Below the pieces are notes generated by a model. The model was not told the DNA's origin. It saw only the letters and a program-made list of their open reading frames with translations, and searched no databases. 22,235 nt of DNA from Halapricum hydrolyticum. GTDB taxonomy: Archaea; Halobacteriota; Halobacteria; Halobacteriales; Haloarculaceae. A program made the position numbers and the translations under genes. This document shows positions 7,169 through 15,201 of this stretch, piece by piece; positions within the stretch are counted from its first letter, which is position 1, and each line of letters starts with the position of its first letter. Where the stretch lies: positions 1-22,235 of the forward strand of contig NZ_JAOPKC010000035.1 of NCBI RefSeq assembly GCF_025517535.1. Direction: 5' to 3'.

Positions 7169-8845
7169 TCAACTAGACCGACTCCTCTCTTGAATTCTTT
7201 TAGCTATCCGACACGCACTGTTTCCGAAATTGAATGAATCTTCTATACTTTGAATCTGGTTTTTACGTGTCTCTGTTGACGCCACTGTTTCAAGTTGTTT
7301 CTGGAGCTCTTTAGGTGTCGTTGTGTATGGTACATCTTCGCTGTTAATATATGATGATGGGTGGGTGAACGGCTCAAAGGGATTATAGGAAATACAATAG
7401 GCCCCAGCAATGATCGACTCAATACCAACATTCGAATTTATAGTTATTAAAGTAGTATCTCGAGAGATGTATGAAGAGATATCGCCTTGCCTAATCTGGA
7501 TATCAAAAGTGTCGATCTCACGACCAATTATATTATCGTAGTATTCTATAGACTCTGATGGGTGAATCTTTATTAAGACATCTCCACGGTACTCCATTTG
7601 AGCAATCACTTCCAGAACCTCTTTGACGAACCTCTCTCGCATCCAGTCGGGGTATGGTTGAGTTCCCAAAATGATTCTCTGTTTTTCGCCTCTTTCGGAT
7701 TGGTCATTACTTGATTCGGCCAAGACATCTAGGTATGGTCGTCCTATTGGCTGGATATCGGGGAGTTGCTCTTCCTTATATTGATTCTGAATCACTCGCT
7801 TGTCAGCCTGTCCTGCAACAAAATGGGTTGTATCTGTTATCTGGGGGATAATTTCTCTGTTGTACGCGATCGAGTGCGGTATATAAAATAGATCTGCATT
7901 TGCTTTCTCACCAATCTCAAGCATATATTTATCCCGTGGATTCATTCCCCCAACGATCACCGAACTAGGCTCTGTTTGCTCGACAGCGTTCTCTACTAAA
8001 TAGAGAGACAAGACGAGACTAATATCCCGACGTAGCGTATCCCGGCAGACATACTCGACCGTTCGAGATAGCCGAACGCCATATTCGTCTTCTAACTGTT
8101 CGTTGACGTTCTTACTCAGCTCGAGGCTGTCTGTCAGTACCGCTTTTTGCAATCTAAATAGTTCGGACAGTTCTGCTCTGATTGTCGAGAGATCAGAGAA
8201 TTCTGACAATGTCTTGGTGGTGTGTGCCTTTGGCCAGTCTGAAACGGGATTGAGTAACCGCCAACTGATTGTTAAGGGAGTGACAATGATATTAGACGGA
8301 TGTTCCATTTGCCGAATGATCGGGAGCATACTTTTGTAACGGCCAGGGTATGGCAAGAAAAGCGGTCGATTTTGTGATACAGAAGTAGAGGAGAGTAGTT
8401 GTTCCTTGAGTATGGATAGGATCTGATCTACGAACAGGAGCAGTACAGAAAATCGAAAGAGAATCTTTGATGTAGGGAGTAAGGTGCGCTGATCCTGCTG
8501 TTGGTGTTCGACCGTGATGTCGTATTCTTCAGCAAGGTCTTCAGCGACAAGTCGATACCCTTTTTCAAGCCCGTGACTGGCGAGATGTGTGATGTTTTCA
8601 CGCTCGATTCGTTTACTGAGTTCCGAATATAATTGTGTATATGTGAGTAAGTTCCCATAGTGAACTAAATGTGACAGGAATATCTCATACGAAAAAATAC
8701 CTTCTTGCGACGTGGTGAGTTCTGAGAGGCGTGCGAACCAGTCGTTTTCCTCTGATAGATCCTCAGATATCTCGAATACTTCGTCACCACCAGTATCCGG
8801 ACGATCAGACTCCGTAAAGACGAGATGTAACGTCTTGCCAGACAC
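7169..8845 (-). CDS. Putative GT-B-type surface-glycan glycosyltransferase
   Basis: A 558-residue frame from GTG 8845. I do not recognise the exact family, but the C-terminal half has the look of a GT-B enzyme of the capsule/polysialyltransferase/glycerophosphotransferase-like group: YIPHS at 321-325, a sugar-nucleotide-site-like IKIHPSE at 425-431, and TINSNVGIESIIAGAYC at 468-484, where a Ser/Asn loop and a Glu precede a small-residue turn. One hydrophobic stretch is at about 128-143; there is no signal peptide. Being near nonulosonic acid genes, it could transfer that sugar, but this is inference. The start is doubtful: the same frame continues upstream with protein-like sequence interrupted by TAG 8927-8929 and TGA 9002-9004, so the product may be 5'-truncated. 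AT-rich and alone on its strand. Confidence 0.6.
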   Translation of the reverse strand: MSGKTLHLVFTESDRPDTGGDEVFEISEDLSEENDWFARLSELTTSQEGIFSYEIFLSHLVHYGNLLTYTQLYSELSKRIERENITHLASHGLEKGYRLVAEDLAEEYDITVEHQQQDQRTLLPTSKILFRFSVLLLFVDQILSILKEQLLSSTSVSQNRPLFLPYPGRYKSMLPIIRQMEHPSNIIVTPLTISWRLLNPVSDWPKAHTTKTLSEFSDLSTIRAELSELFRLQKAVLTDSLELSKNVNEQLEDEYGVRLSRTVEYVCRDTLRRDISLVLSLYLVENAVEQTEPSSVIVGGMNPRDKYMLEIGEKANADLFYIPHSIAYNREIIPQITDTTHFVAGQADKRVIQNQYKEEQLPDIQPIGRPYLDVLAESSNDQSERGEKQRIILGTQPYPDWMRERFVKEVLEVIAQMEYRGDVLIKIHPSESIEYYDNIIGREIDTFDIQIRQGDISSYISRDTTLITINSNVGIESIIAGAYCISYNPFEPFTHPSSYINSEDVPYTTTPKELQKQLETVASTETRKNQIQSIEDSFNFGNSACRIAKRIQERSRSS

Positions 8846-9001
8846 AAGCGGTGGATATATACCAATGGTAAAGAATGGTTCGATTGTGATCGGCTCTCTA
8901 CTATGATGTATGCGATCAAGGATGGTCTAAAACATTGGTCGCGCAGCAGCATCGTTTAGAATCAGGTTCGCGATCTCCGCAACGAAGTAGCAGTTGATAT
9001 G
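8846..9001 (-). pseudogene. Decayed 5' extension of the gene at 7169-8845
   Basis: In the same frame as the downstream gene, the minus strand reads NCYFVAEIANLILNDAAARP up to TAG 8927-8929, then TILDRIHHSREPITIEP and FFTIGIYPPL running straight into the GTG at 8845. There is no ATG, GTG or TTG between the TAG and that GTG. The composition looks like real protein, so a single CAG-to-TAG type change could have split a longer gene. The frame closes upstream at TGA 9002-9004. I cannot name the family of this part. Confidence 0.4.
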
Positions 9002-9065
9002 TCACAGGAAGGGAACTGCTCTGGTATTGAGATGAGAGGGTCCCCGATCGAAATTACACTCACCG

Positions 9066-9137
9066 TCCGAGGGTGACTCCATGAGAATCCCGCTAAAGCC
9101 CCTGGAGCGTGAAGTATGTCATGGAGTCACCCTCGGA
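9066..9137. repeat. 19-bp perfect inverted repeat flanking 34 bp
   Basis: TCCGAGGGTGACTCCATGA at 9066-9084 is exactly inverted at 9119-9137. The unit is 72 bp, too short to code for a transposase, and resembles the joined ends of a deleted insertion sequence or a tiny MITE. It lies in the 315-bp gap 9002-9316. The rest of that gap holds an 8-bp hairpin (GTCTGCTT 9203-9210 with AAGCAGAC 9238-9245) and no recognisable gene. Confidence 0.6.
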
Positions 9138-9316
9138 GGTAAAGTCTAAACAGGACTACAGCTTGACCAGAACGTAAGGTCCTGGTCCTCGTGGATTTCA
9201 CCGTCTGCTTGCTGCTTGTGTTTGGTCACACTTTAGTAAGCAGACCTCTCAACTAACGGGCTTTGTGAGATACTGAGTGTAGTTATGACGTCACGCTCTT
9301 TACAAACTATCTCCTG

Positions 9317-9859
9317 TTAATCACGTATACCAATCTGACTAGCAGGATTCCCTGCAACAATTGTATATGGCTCAACATCATCTGTCACTACTGAACCGGC
9401 TCCGATTACTGCTCCTTCTCCTATTTCAACATCTTTGAGAATCGTGACATCACACCCGATCCAGACATCATCTTGGATTATTACTTCTCCTTTATTTAGA
9501 GACTGCTTTCTAATTTCCTGAGTCCGGTCTATATTATGGTCAAATGAATGCATACTGACTTTCTGTGCCACTCGTACATTATCTCCAATTGATATATTCC
9601 CTGCCAAAAATCCAAATTCATGAATTGTACAGTGGTCTCCTATTACTATCCCACTATCTTTCGGTTTTAATACTGTAAGTGGGAATATTTTTGAATGGGT
9701 CCCTATCTCGACCATTTCTGGATTCCTAATCTTTGCTAATGGTGATATTTGTGAATTCTTTTCATATTCGACTTTGGCTCTAACTCGGCCTAAAACATCA
9801 TCAGACTTGATCAATATCTGAGTAGGATACTTTATTCCTTTTCTGAGCTTGGACCACAT
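9317..9859 (-). CDS. Hexapeptide-repeat (LbH) acyltransferase, probably O- or N-acetyltransferase
   Basis: A 180-residue protein with left-handed beta-helix hexapeptide turns from about 45 to 175: PEMVEIGTHSKI, IVIGDHCTI, ISIGDNVRV, VWIGCDVTIL, VEIGEGAVIGAGSVV and PYTIVAGNPA. The HSFDHNIDR segment at 104-112 carries the likely catalytic His (about 108), as in CysE/NodL/maltose acetyltransferase relatives. In glycan clusters such enzymes usually put acetyl groups on sugars using acetyl-CoA; the acceptor here is unknown, with the nonulosonic acid or its precursor a reasonable guess. The ATG at 9859 is supported by a TATA-like CTTATTAC about 27 nt upstream. It is a lone minus-strand gene and is AT-rich (many AAT/ATT codons), unlike the right end of the window. 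Confidence 0.85.
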   Translation of the reverse strand: MWSKLRKGIKYPTQILIKSDDVLGRVRAKVEYEKNSQISPLAKIRNPEMVEIGTHSKIFPLTVLKPKDSGIVIGDHCTIHEFGFLAGNISIGDNVRVAQKVSMHSFDHNIDRTQEIRKQSLNKGEVIIQDDVWIGCDVTILKDVEIGEGAVIGAGSVVTDDVEPYTIVAGNPASQIGIRD

Positions 9860-9881
9860 AGTACATTAGAATCCAGCTAAA

Positions 9882-9890
9882 GTAATAAGC
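9882..9890 (-). promoter_or_regulatory. TATA-like box of the acyltransferase gene
   Basis: On the minus strand GCTTATTAC is centred about 27 nt before the ATG at 9859, matching a leaderless haloarchaeal promoter. The neighbouring bases 9930-9990 are extremely AT-rich (long TATA/AATATA runs), so further promoter-like matches arise there by chance. Confidence 0.4.
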
Positions 9891-10009
9891 GATTCCCTAT
9901 CGACATTACTGGAATCTCACAAGTAACTCATTTTAATATATATGAATAAATATAAAATATACAATATATTAAATTTGGATAAGCGCGTGTATCGGTACTA
10001 AAACGGCAG

Positions 10010-10017
10010 ATATAAAT
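10010..10017 (+). promoter_or_regulatory. TATA-like box before the sulfatase-like gene
   Basis: GATATAAA lies about 45 nt before the ATG at 10059. Initiation about 25 nt downstream of the box would give a leader of about 20 nt without a visible Shine-Dalgarno motif. The upstream stretch 9891-10009 is AT-rich and shows no gene. Confidence 0.4.
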
Positions 10018-10058
10018 TGGTCGTAGAGAAGATTTTCGGTTGTACACAGTCTCTCGCT

Positions 10059-10997
10059 ATGATAAACGCACTAAAGAAAGGGATCGAGCATTGGAATAAC
10101 AGATTCTGGTGGCGGAAAGTCGCGTTTCCATACGTAGCACGTAGGGTACACAGTCATTTACCACACGAAGGCGTTCATCTCCCAGACGAGGACTGGGACA
10201 ACCTTCTGATACTTGATGCATGCCGCTATGATATGTTTGCCGAGCAGTCTAGCCTTTCTGGCAAGCTGAGTAAACGCACCTCAAAGGCTTCGAACACCCC
10301 TGAATTTCTTCAACACAACTTCAAAGGTCGGGACTTCAGCGATACAGTATATGTCACTGCAAATCCCCAAGTGAACGTACACCTAGAAAACGAGTTTTTC
10401 GAGGTCATCAACGTGTGGGAAGATCACTGGGACGACGAACTGCACACGGTTATGCCAGAGATAATGGCCGAAGAAACCCTCGAAGCCTACGAATCATATC
10501 CGAACAAGCGGCTAATCTCTCACTTCATCCAGCCACATTATCCATTTATTGGCGATATCGGCCAGCAAGAATTGAATTCGCATTCCGGGATGGAACTTTC
10601 CAAGCGGTTGGCAACTGACAATGAAGCCCGACGCGACCAACTGTCGACCTGGGAGCAGCTGTACGAGGGTTCGGCATCAGTCGAGTTAGTCTGGAAGGCC
10701 TACAGAGAGAATCTCGACCTTACGCTTCCCCACATCGAACGACTTCTTGAGACGTTCCAAGAATACACAGTTGTGACGTCTGATCACGGCAATGCGCTTG
10801 GCGAGCGGGCCTGGCCGGTTCCGGTTAAGATCTACGGCCATCCGCCCGAGATTCGTATGCCTGCTCTTACTGAAGTCCCGTGGCTTGTCACGAATACGGG
10901 CACGAGAAAGGAAGTCGTCGCTGGGGACCGATCGTCAGCAGATACTGACCATCAGGAAGCAGTATCACAACGCCTTGCGGATCTTGGATACAAGTAA
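10059..10997 (+). CDS. Sulfatase/alkaline-phosphatase-superfamily protein
   Basis: A 312-residue metalloenzyme-like protein. LLILDACRYDMF at 49-60 holds the first metal-binding Asp, TVVTSDHGNALGER at 237-250 holds the Asp-His pair typical of the alkaline phosphatase superfamily (sulfatases, phosphoglycerol transferases), and YGHPPE at 259-264 gives a further His. FIQPHYPF at 157-164 matches the family's M-x-P-H-x-P-Y/F strand. The usual Cys/Ser nucleophile motif C/S-x-P-S-R is not evident; the nearest match is ASNTPEF at 77-83. It is shorter than classical sulfatases (about 450-550 residues), so the reaction (sulfate or phosphate chemistry on a glycan) is open. I chose ATG 10059 over TTG 10017, which overlaps the TATA-like box. 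The next gene starts 2 nt after its stop. A truncated paralogue lies at 11978-12646. Confidence 0.8.
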   Translation: MINALKKGIEHWNNRFWWRKVAFPYVARRVHSHLPHEGVHLPDEDWDNLLILDACRYDMFAEQSSLSGKLSKRTSKASNTPEFLQHNFKGRDFSDTVYVTANPQVNVHLENEFFEVINVWEDHWDDELHTVMPEIMAEETLEAYESYPNKRLISHFIQPHYPFIGDIGQQELNSHSGMELSKRLATDNEARRDQLSTWEQLYEGSASVELVWKAYRENLDLTLPHIERLLETFQEYTVVTSDHGNALGERAWPVPVKIYGHPPEIRMPALTEVPWLVTNTGTRKEVVAGDRSSADTDHQEAVSQRLADLGYK

Positions 10998-10999
10998 CT

Positions 11000-11977
11000 A
11001 TGACCAAAGATAGATCTAAAACGCTGGTTAGCGTCGTCATCCCCACGTATGAGAGGCCGGAGTACCTTCGAGGGGCTATCCAAACAGCGCTCGGGCAGAC
11101 ATACGACAATATTGAGGTGATAGTTGTCGATGACGGATCTTCAGAATTCTATGCGGACGAGATTGTAGCCGAGTTCCCTGAGTCTGTAACGTGTATTCGC
11201 CACGACGAAAATAAGGGACTTTCTGCAGCCCGGAACACGGGAATCCGAAACGCGAATGGCGAATACGTTGCGTTCCTCGATGATGACGATCGCTGGCATT
11301 GGACGAAAATCGCTCGCCAGGTGTCTACTCTTGATGAAAACAAAAACGCTGGGTTGGCAACGTGCCTCGTTGTCGCACTCACACCAGACAATGAAGTAGT
11401 CCACTGTGAGACAGACGCTCCCAGCGGTGACTGTTCGGAATCGATGCTTATTGGCAATCAAATTGGGACGCCATCTCGAGTGCTCGTACGTCGGGAATGC
11501 TTTGACGATATCGGAACCTTCGATGAATCGCTCCCGACTAAGCAGGATTGGGATTTCTACCTTCGACTCTGTCAAGAATGGGATATCGCTGCTGTTGAGA
11601 ACTACCTCTGTTTCAGGACAGTCCACGAGAGTATGTCGAGTTCCACCCACTCACTTGAACGGGATAAGAAGAAAATTCTACAAAAGCATGAAAGTCTGAT
11701 CCGAAATGCAGGCGTATGGGAGCAAGCCCAAGCCTCTGTTAACGAGGAGATTGGTAGATCTTATTTGGGAGATGGCAGCCTAAAACAAGCAAGGGAGTAC
11801 CTTCGAACCTCCCTTTCAGACATTACTGTTCGAAGAATGATCTTGCTTTCTCTGAGCTATACTCATCCAGCTATTATCAGTAGCACTATTGGACTGGAAC
11901 GCACGATCGCACGATATCGATCAAACTGTTCAGAAATATCCATAACATCTGCTGATATACCTGGATTACAACCATAG
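11000..11977 (+). CDS. Family 2 glycosyltransferase (GT-A)
   Basis: A 325-residue GT2 enzyme: VSVVIPTYERPEYL at 10-23 opens the Rossmann-like domain, VVDDGSS at 42-48 binds the nucleotide, SAARNTGI at 75-82 follows, and FLDDDDRW at 92-99 contains the DXD metal site. TKQDWDFYLRL holds the probable catalytic Asp region. The last hundred residues are less conserved and may set acceptor specificity. No membrane segment is evident, so it should act at the cytosolic face, adding a sugar to a lipid-linked or protein glycan. The ATG sits 2 nt after the stop of the sulfatase-like gene, so the two are almost surely cotranscribed. The stop at 11977 directly abuts a truncated sulfatase-like relic, which suggests that a deletion or insertion joint lies at this 3' end. 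Confidence 0.88.
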   Translation: MTKDRSKTLVSVVIPTYERPEYLRGAIQTALGQTYDNIEVIVVDDGSSEFYADEIVAEFPESVTCIRHDENKGLSAARNTGIRNANGEYVAFLDDDDRWHWTKIARQVSTLDENKNAGLATCLVVALTPDNEVVHCETDAPSGDCSESMLIGNQIGTPSRVLVRRECFDDIGTFDESLPTKQDWDFYLRLCQEWDIAAVENYLCFRTVHESMSSSTHSLERDKKKILQKHESLIRNAGVWEQAQASVNEEIGRSYLGDGSLKQAREYLRTSLSDITVRRMILLSLSYTHPAIISSTIGLERTIARYRSNCSEISITSADIPGLQP

Positions 11978-12646
11978 AATCTCTGCGATACAGTCTACGT
12001 GACGGCTAACCCTCAGCGTGAGGAGACCCGCGACCAGTGAGATATCCAGCTCCACGAGACGATCAACGTCTGGCTCGATGAGGGCTGGGACGATAAGACA
12101 GGGACAGTCCGTGCTGAAACGATGACTGAGGCCGCACTGGAAGCCGCCGAACAGTTCCCTCACAAGCGTCTTGTCGTCCATTATATGCAACCGCATTACC
12201 CGTTCGTCCCTGCAGAGACGGACTTCGATAAGGAGCATCTCCAGCAGATCGACGGGGAGGGTGGCGGACCATCAGGCGAGAATGTGTGGAATCAGAAGTT
12301 CAAAGGCGAACTCGATGTCTCACGTGAGGAACTCTGGTCGATATATACGGAGAACCTCGAATACGTACTCGAACACGTCGAAGAATTGCTTGATGGGATC
12401 TCGGGTAAGACCGTCGTCACAGCGGATCACGGGAACTACGTTGGGGAACGGGCATCGCCGATTCCGATACAGGAATGGGGTCATCCTCGAGGCCTATACG
12501 ACGATCCAGTCGTCCGTGTTCCGTGGCTGGAATCTAAATCAGAGGATCGACGTCAGGTGGTTGCGTCTTCAAGTAGCGATGAGATGACTGATATCGAATC
12601 GGATATTGTCACTGAGCGGCTCCGGAATCTTGGATATCAAGAGTAG
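11978..12646 (+). pseudogene. 5'-truncated sulfatase-like gene with in-frame stop
   Basis: The frame starting right after the GT2 stop reads CDTVYVTANPQ, then TGA at 12038-12040, then LHETINVWLDEGWDDKTGTV and, from ATG 12122, a 174-residue open frame. It parallels the gene at 10059 segment by segment: SDTVYVTANPQ, EVINVWEDHWDDELHTV, RLISHFIQPHYPF against RLVVHYMQPHYPF, TVVTSDHGNALGER against TVVTADHGNYVGER, and the ending RLADLGYK against RLRNLGYQE. The first roughly 95 residues, including the DACRYD metal site, are gone. It is a dead duplicate unless the piece from 12122 is still made. The 112 bp after it (12647-12758), between convergent genes, shows nothing. Confidence 0.8.
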
Positions 12647-12758
12647 ATTTTATAGTCGCGTTGGTGATCGCGTTAGGATACTACGCAGTGCCAACGATTA
12701 TCTTGACAGGAGTGCCCTTGATAACGCTGCGCAGTAGCAAGTATCGATTCGGTAGCTG

Positions 12759-14009
12759 TCACGTATGGTCAGTACCCAGGGAGGTCTCGGTTTGAGACGC
12801 ATCTTCGGAAAATGCTGAAATCCGAACTCGCTTCGAGAGTGCGACTCCCGCAAGCACAAAGAACACGAACTGGAACTGGGCGCGATGTCGATTTGCAGGT
12901 CCAACATTCCCTTCGACGATCCCATAGCCGAAGATTCCCGCGAGACTGAACGCCATCAACGGCAACACGATTTTTCTGCCTGACGGGGTGGACAAGCAAT
13001 CGCTGAACCCGATAACCGAAAGGACAATAACCGGATACCAGATGAACAGATTTTGCAGGAACGCGATTTGAGACATAAAATCGACCACGTGCCAGGGAAA
13101 GGGAACAAGAGCGAAGTGAAGCGCACCGATTGGCGCGAAAACAATAAATTCGTACAAAGACTCGTAGGCGAACCCGGGCAAGTATGCGCCGGGATTTGGA
13201 CGAGCAAGCCATCGCCTCCGACCTGCCAACTCGTCAAGCACTAACTCGCTTCCAAATCGAGAATACATCGCTGCAGCCGCCACGAGACTAGTCACGACCG
13301 TCAGAACGTAACCGCGAATATTTGTGCCGACGATCAGGAACGCCGCGACGGCGAACATAGCACCGACGGCAATCAGGTTCTGTAGTCGCATACTCAGTGC
13401 CAGACCGGTGAACAAGAATAGTAACGCGAGGAGTTTTGTCGTCTGTTCGCCGGATTGCCACCGGACGAAGTAGTACGCCATCATCGAAAACAGGAACACG
13501 ACAAACATATCCCGATAGATGATCCCGCTCAGTACGATCCAGTAAGGGAACACAGCGGCAATTGCCCCGGCAGCGAAGCCAACCCGGTGGCTAGCGAGTA
13601 CCCGTCCGATACAGTAGACGTTGACCACCACAAGTGTTCCGACGAGAGCCATTTGCAGTCGTGGAAGCGTAACTATATGACCGAAGACTGCATATGCAGG
13701 AGAGAAAACCGACGAATACAGAAGCATATAGTCCCCAGTATTTCCGGGACTTAAACCATACTGTAGTGGGGCAAACAGTACACCAGATCGCCACTGCTGT
13801 GCGACGAACCAGAACGTTGTATCATAGCCTGCTTGATCACCCCCGCCAGCATAGACTCCAAACACTCGATCGAACAGCACGTACCCAACTCGCACTGCAA
13901 ACGCCCCGAACGACAGTATCCAGACCGATCGAGGGACCGCCCGCCGATACAGATAGGTAGAGAGAACCCCTGTAAGTATCGGGAGGAAGATAAGCGTGGC
14001 AATGATCAT
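12759..14009 (-). CDS. Polytopic membrane protein, GT-C glycosyltransferase-like
   Basis: A 416-residue integral membrane protein with about 11-13 hydrophobic segments, beginning with MIIATLIFLPILTGVLSTYL. After the second segment a loop carries YAGGGDQAGYD at 53-63, with an acidic residue (Asp58) where GT-C enzymes (GT39/ArnT-like) keep the catalytic Asp/Glu in the first external loop. The polar C-terminal tail ends in SEDASQTETSLGTDHT. GT-C proteins use lipid-phosphate-linked sugars on the outer membrane face; an O-antigen-polymerase-like role is the alternative. I start it at ATG 14009, because the open frame further upstream runs into the GT4 gene that ends 31 bp before. Same strand as that GT4 gene, so they probably form an operon. 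GC-richer than the left half. Confidence 0.65.
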   Translation of the reverse strand: MIIATLIFLPILTGVLSTYLYRRAVPRSVWILSFGAFAVRVGYVLFDRVFGVYAGGGDQAGYDTTFWFVAQQWRSGVLFAPLQYGLSPGNTGDYMLLYSSVFSPAYAVFGHIVTLPRLQMALVGTLVVVNVYCIGRVLASHRVGFAAGAIAAVFPYWIVLSGIIYRDMFVVFLFSMMAYYFVRWQSGEQTTKLLALLFLFTGLALSMRLQNLIAVGAMFAVAAFLIVGTNIRGYVLTVVTSLVAAAAMYSRFGSELVLDELAGRRRWLARPNPGAYLPGFAYESLYEFIVFAPIGALHFALVPFPWHVVDFMSQIAFLQNLFIWYPVIVLSVIGFSDCLSTPSGRKIVLPLMAFSLAGIFGYGIVEGNVGPANRHRAQFQFVFFVLAGVALSKRVRISAFSEDASQTETSLGTDHT

Positions 14010-14040
14010 CCCGATACACCCCCGGCAAACGGCCTTATAG

Positions 14041-15114
14041 TCATTGCGTCTCAGCCCCTCGAACGACCTGTTCGAATTTCTCGACCAATACGGATTGTGA
14101 GTATCGATCGATAACACGTTCACGTCCGGCTGCTCCCATCTGCTGTCGAAGCTTAGGATCCGATCCGAGCTCCGCCAATCGGTCTGCGAAGCAATCGATA
14201 TCTTCCGGCTCACAGAGATAGCCAGTCGTCTCCGGGACAACCGATTCTGGAATTCCGCCGACACTACTCCCGACGACAGGGAGGCCACACGACATGGCCT
14301 CGATGACGGTCATGCAGAGCCCTTCCCGCTTGGATGGCTGAAAATAAATATCGTGTCGATTCAGGAACTGAGGAATATCTTCATTTGGAACTGTTCCGCA
14401 CAGAGTCACATTTTTGGGTGTGTGTGTCTCCATCCATTCCCGCTTTGGGCCGTCCCCTGCGATATAGAACTGGTATTCGGGACCGAGCTGACGTGCACAG
14501 CGAAATAAATCGTCGAATCCCTTCTCAGGGGTCAATCTTCCTACGGTCCCGACAGATATGTGGTCAGCGTCTGTTTCAGGATCCGCAGGGCAGTATGTTT
14601 CGGTGTCCACGCCTGCGATAGGCAAGACTGATATCTTGGATGTCGGTATCCGGTATTCTGAGCGCACAAACGACTCAACTCTGTTCGAGTCCGCAAGCAC
14701 TCGATCAGCAAGACGATAAATACCGTGAAAACCACTATATCGAAGGCTGTTAGCCGGTTGTGTATTGTGCTGCCAGACTAGCACCTGAGGAACCCCCAAC
14801 AATCGAGCGAGCGGGACACCAACGACACTTGCGTGAAACAGCGAACAGACGAGTACGTCAGTCCCACGAAGCAGGGGAACAAGCTTCAGAACTCGATACG
14901 ACTCAGTGACTTCGGGGATATTTAGACGATGGACTGTGACGTGGTCCGGCAACAAATCGACGACATCGTCAGATGTCTCTACGACAGCAATAACGGTGAT
15001 GTCGTATTCTTCTGGATCAAGACCAGAGAGGAGCCGTACCATTCCGATATTGGCTCCGCCATACTGGAGCCCCGTGATGAGATATGTCAGATTGATCCGA
15101 TCGGTACTAGCCAC
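14041..15114 (-). CDS. Family 4 glycosyltransferase (GT-B)
   Basis: A 357-residue GT4 enzyme from GTG 15114. The N-terminal domain opens with YLITGLQYGGANIGMVRL at 11-28 (the GG loop contacting the donor), HNTQP at 116-120 marks the acceptor side, SVGTVGRLTPEKGFDDL at 187-203 starts the C-terminal domain, and EGLCMTVIEAMSCGLPVV at 264-281 is the E-x7-E retaining-GT motif (Glu264, Glu272). Both Rossmann domains and the length are complete. It should transfer a nucleotide sugar at the cytosolic membrane face during surface-glycan assembly. The GT-C-like membrane protein follows 31 bp downstream, and the sulfatase-like gene at 15202 diverges from it across an 87-bp promoter region. The GTG start is the best candidate, because homology begins at once. 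Confidence 0.9.
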   Translation of the reverse strand: MASTDRINLTYLITGLQYGGANIGMVRLLSGLDPEEYDITVIAVVETSDDVVDLLPDHVTVHRLNIPEVTESYRVLKLVPLLRGTDVLVCSLFHASVVGVPLARLLGVPQVLVWQHNTQPANSLRYSGFHGIYRLADRVLADSNRVESFVRSEYRIPTSKISVLPIAGVDTETYCPADPETDADHISVGTVGRLTPEKGFDDLFRCARQLGPEYQFYIAGDGPKREWMETHTPKNVTLCGTVPNEDIPQFLNRHDIYFQPSKREGLCMTVIEAMSCGLPVVGSSVGGIPESVVPETTGYLCEPEDIDCFADRLAELGSDPKLRQQMGAAGRERVIDRYSQSVLVEKFEQVVRGAETQ

Positions 15115-15173
15115 GGCTGCAATTCAAGCCCGCTCAAGAAAAGCATAGTGACTCGCACGGAAAACTGAACATC

Positions 15174-15180
15174 TTTACGA
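15174..15180 (+). promoter_or_regulatory. TATA-like box of the sulfatase-like gene
   Basis: TTTACGA is centred 25 nt before the ATG at 15202 and supports that ATG over the GTG at 15181, which would fall just after the box. The motif is the same as the one before the gene at 1763. The minus-strand promoter for the divergent GT4 gene must lie in the same 87 bp, but no clear box is visible. Confidence 0.45.
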
Positions 15181-15201
15181 GTGGCCCCTGAGGCATTTCC
15201 T

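Noticed and set aside
8855..8862. TATATA-like promoter of the gene at 7169-8845
   Set aside because: It is only about 10 nt from the GTG, too close for a TATA box, and lies in sequence that appears to be coding.
14010..14288. N-terminal extension of the GT-C-like membrane protein
   Set aside because: The extension runs out of frame through the 3' part of the GT4 gene and has no membrane or domain features.
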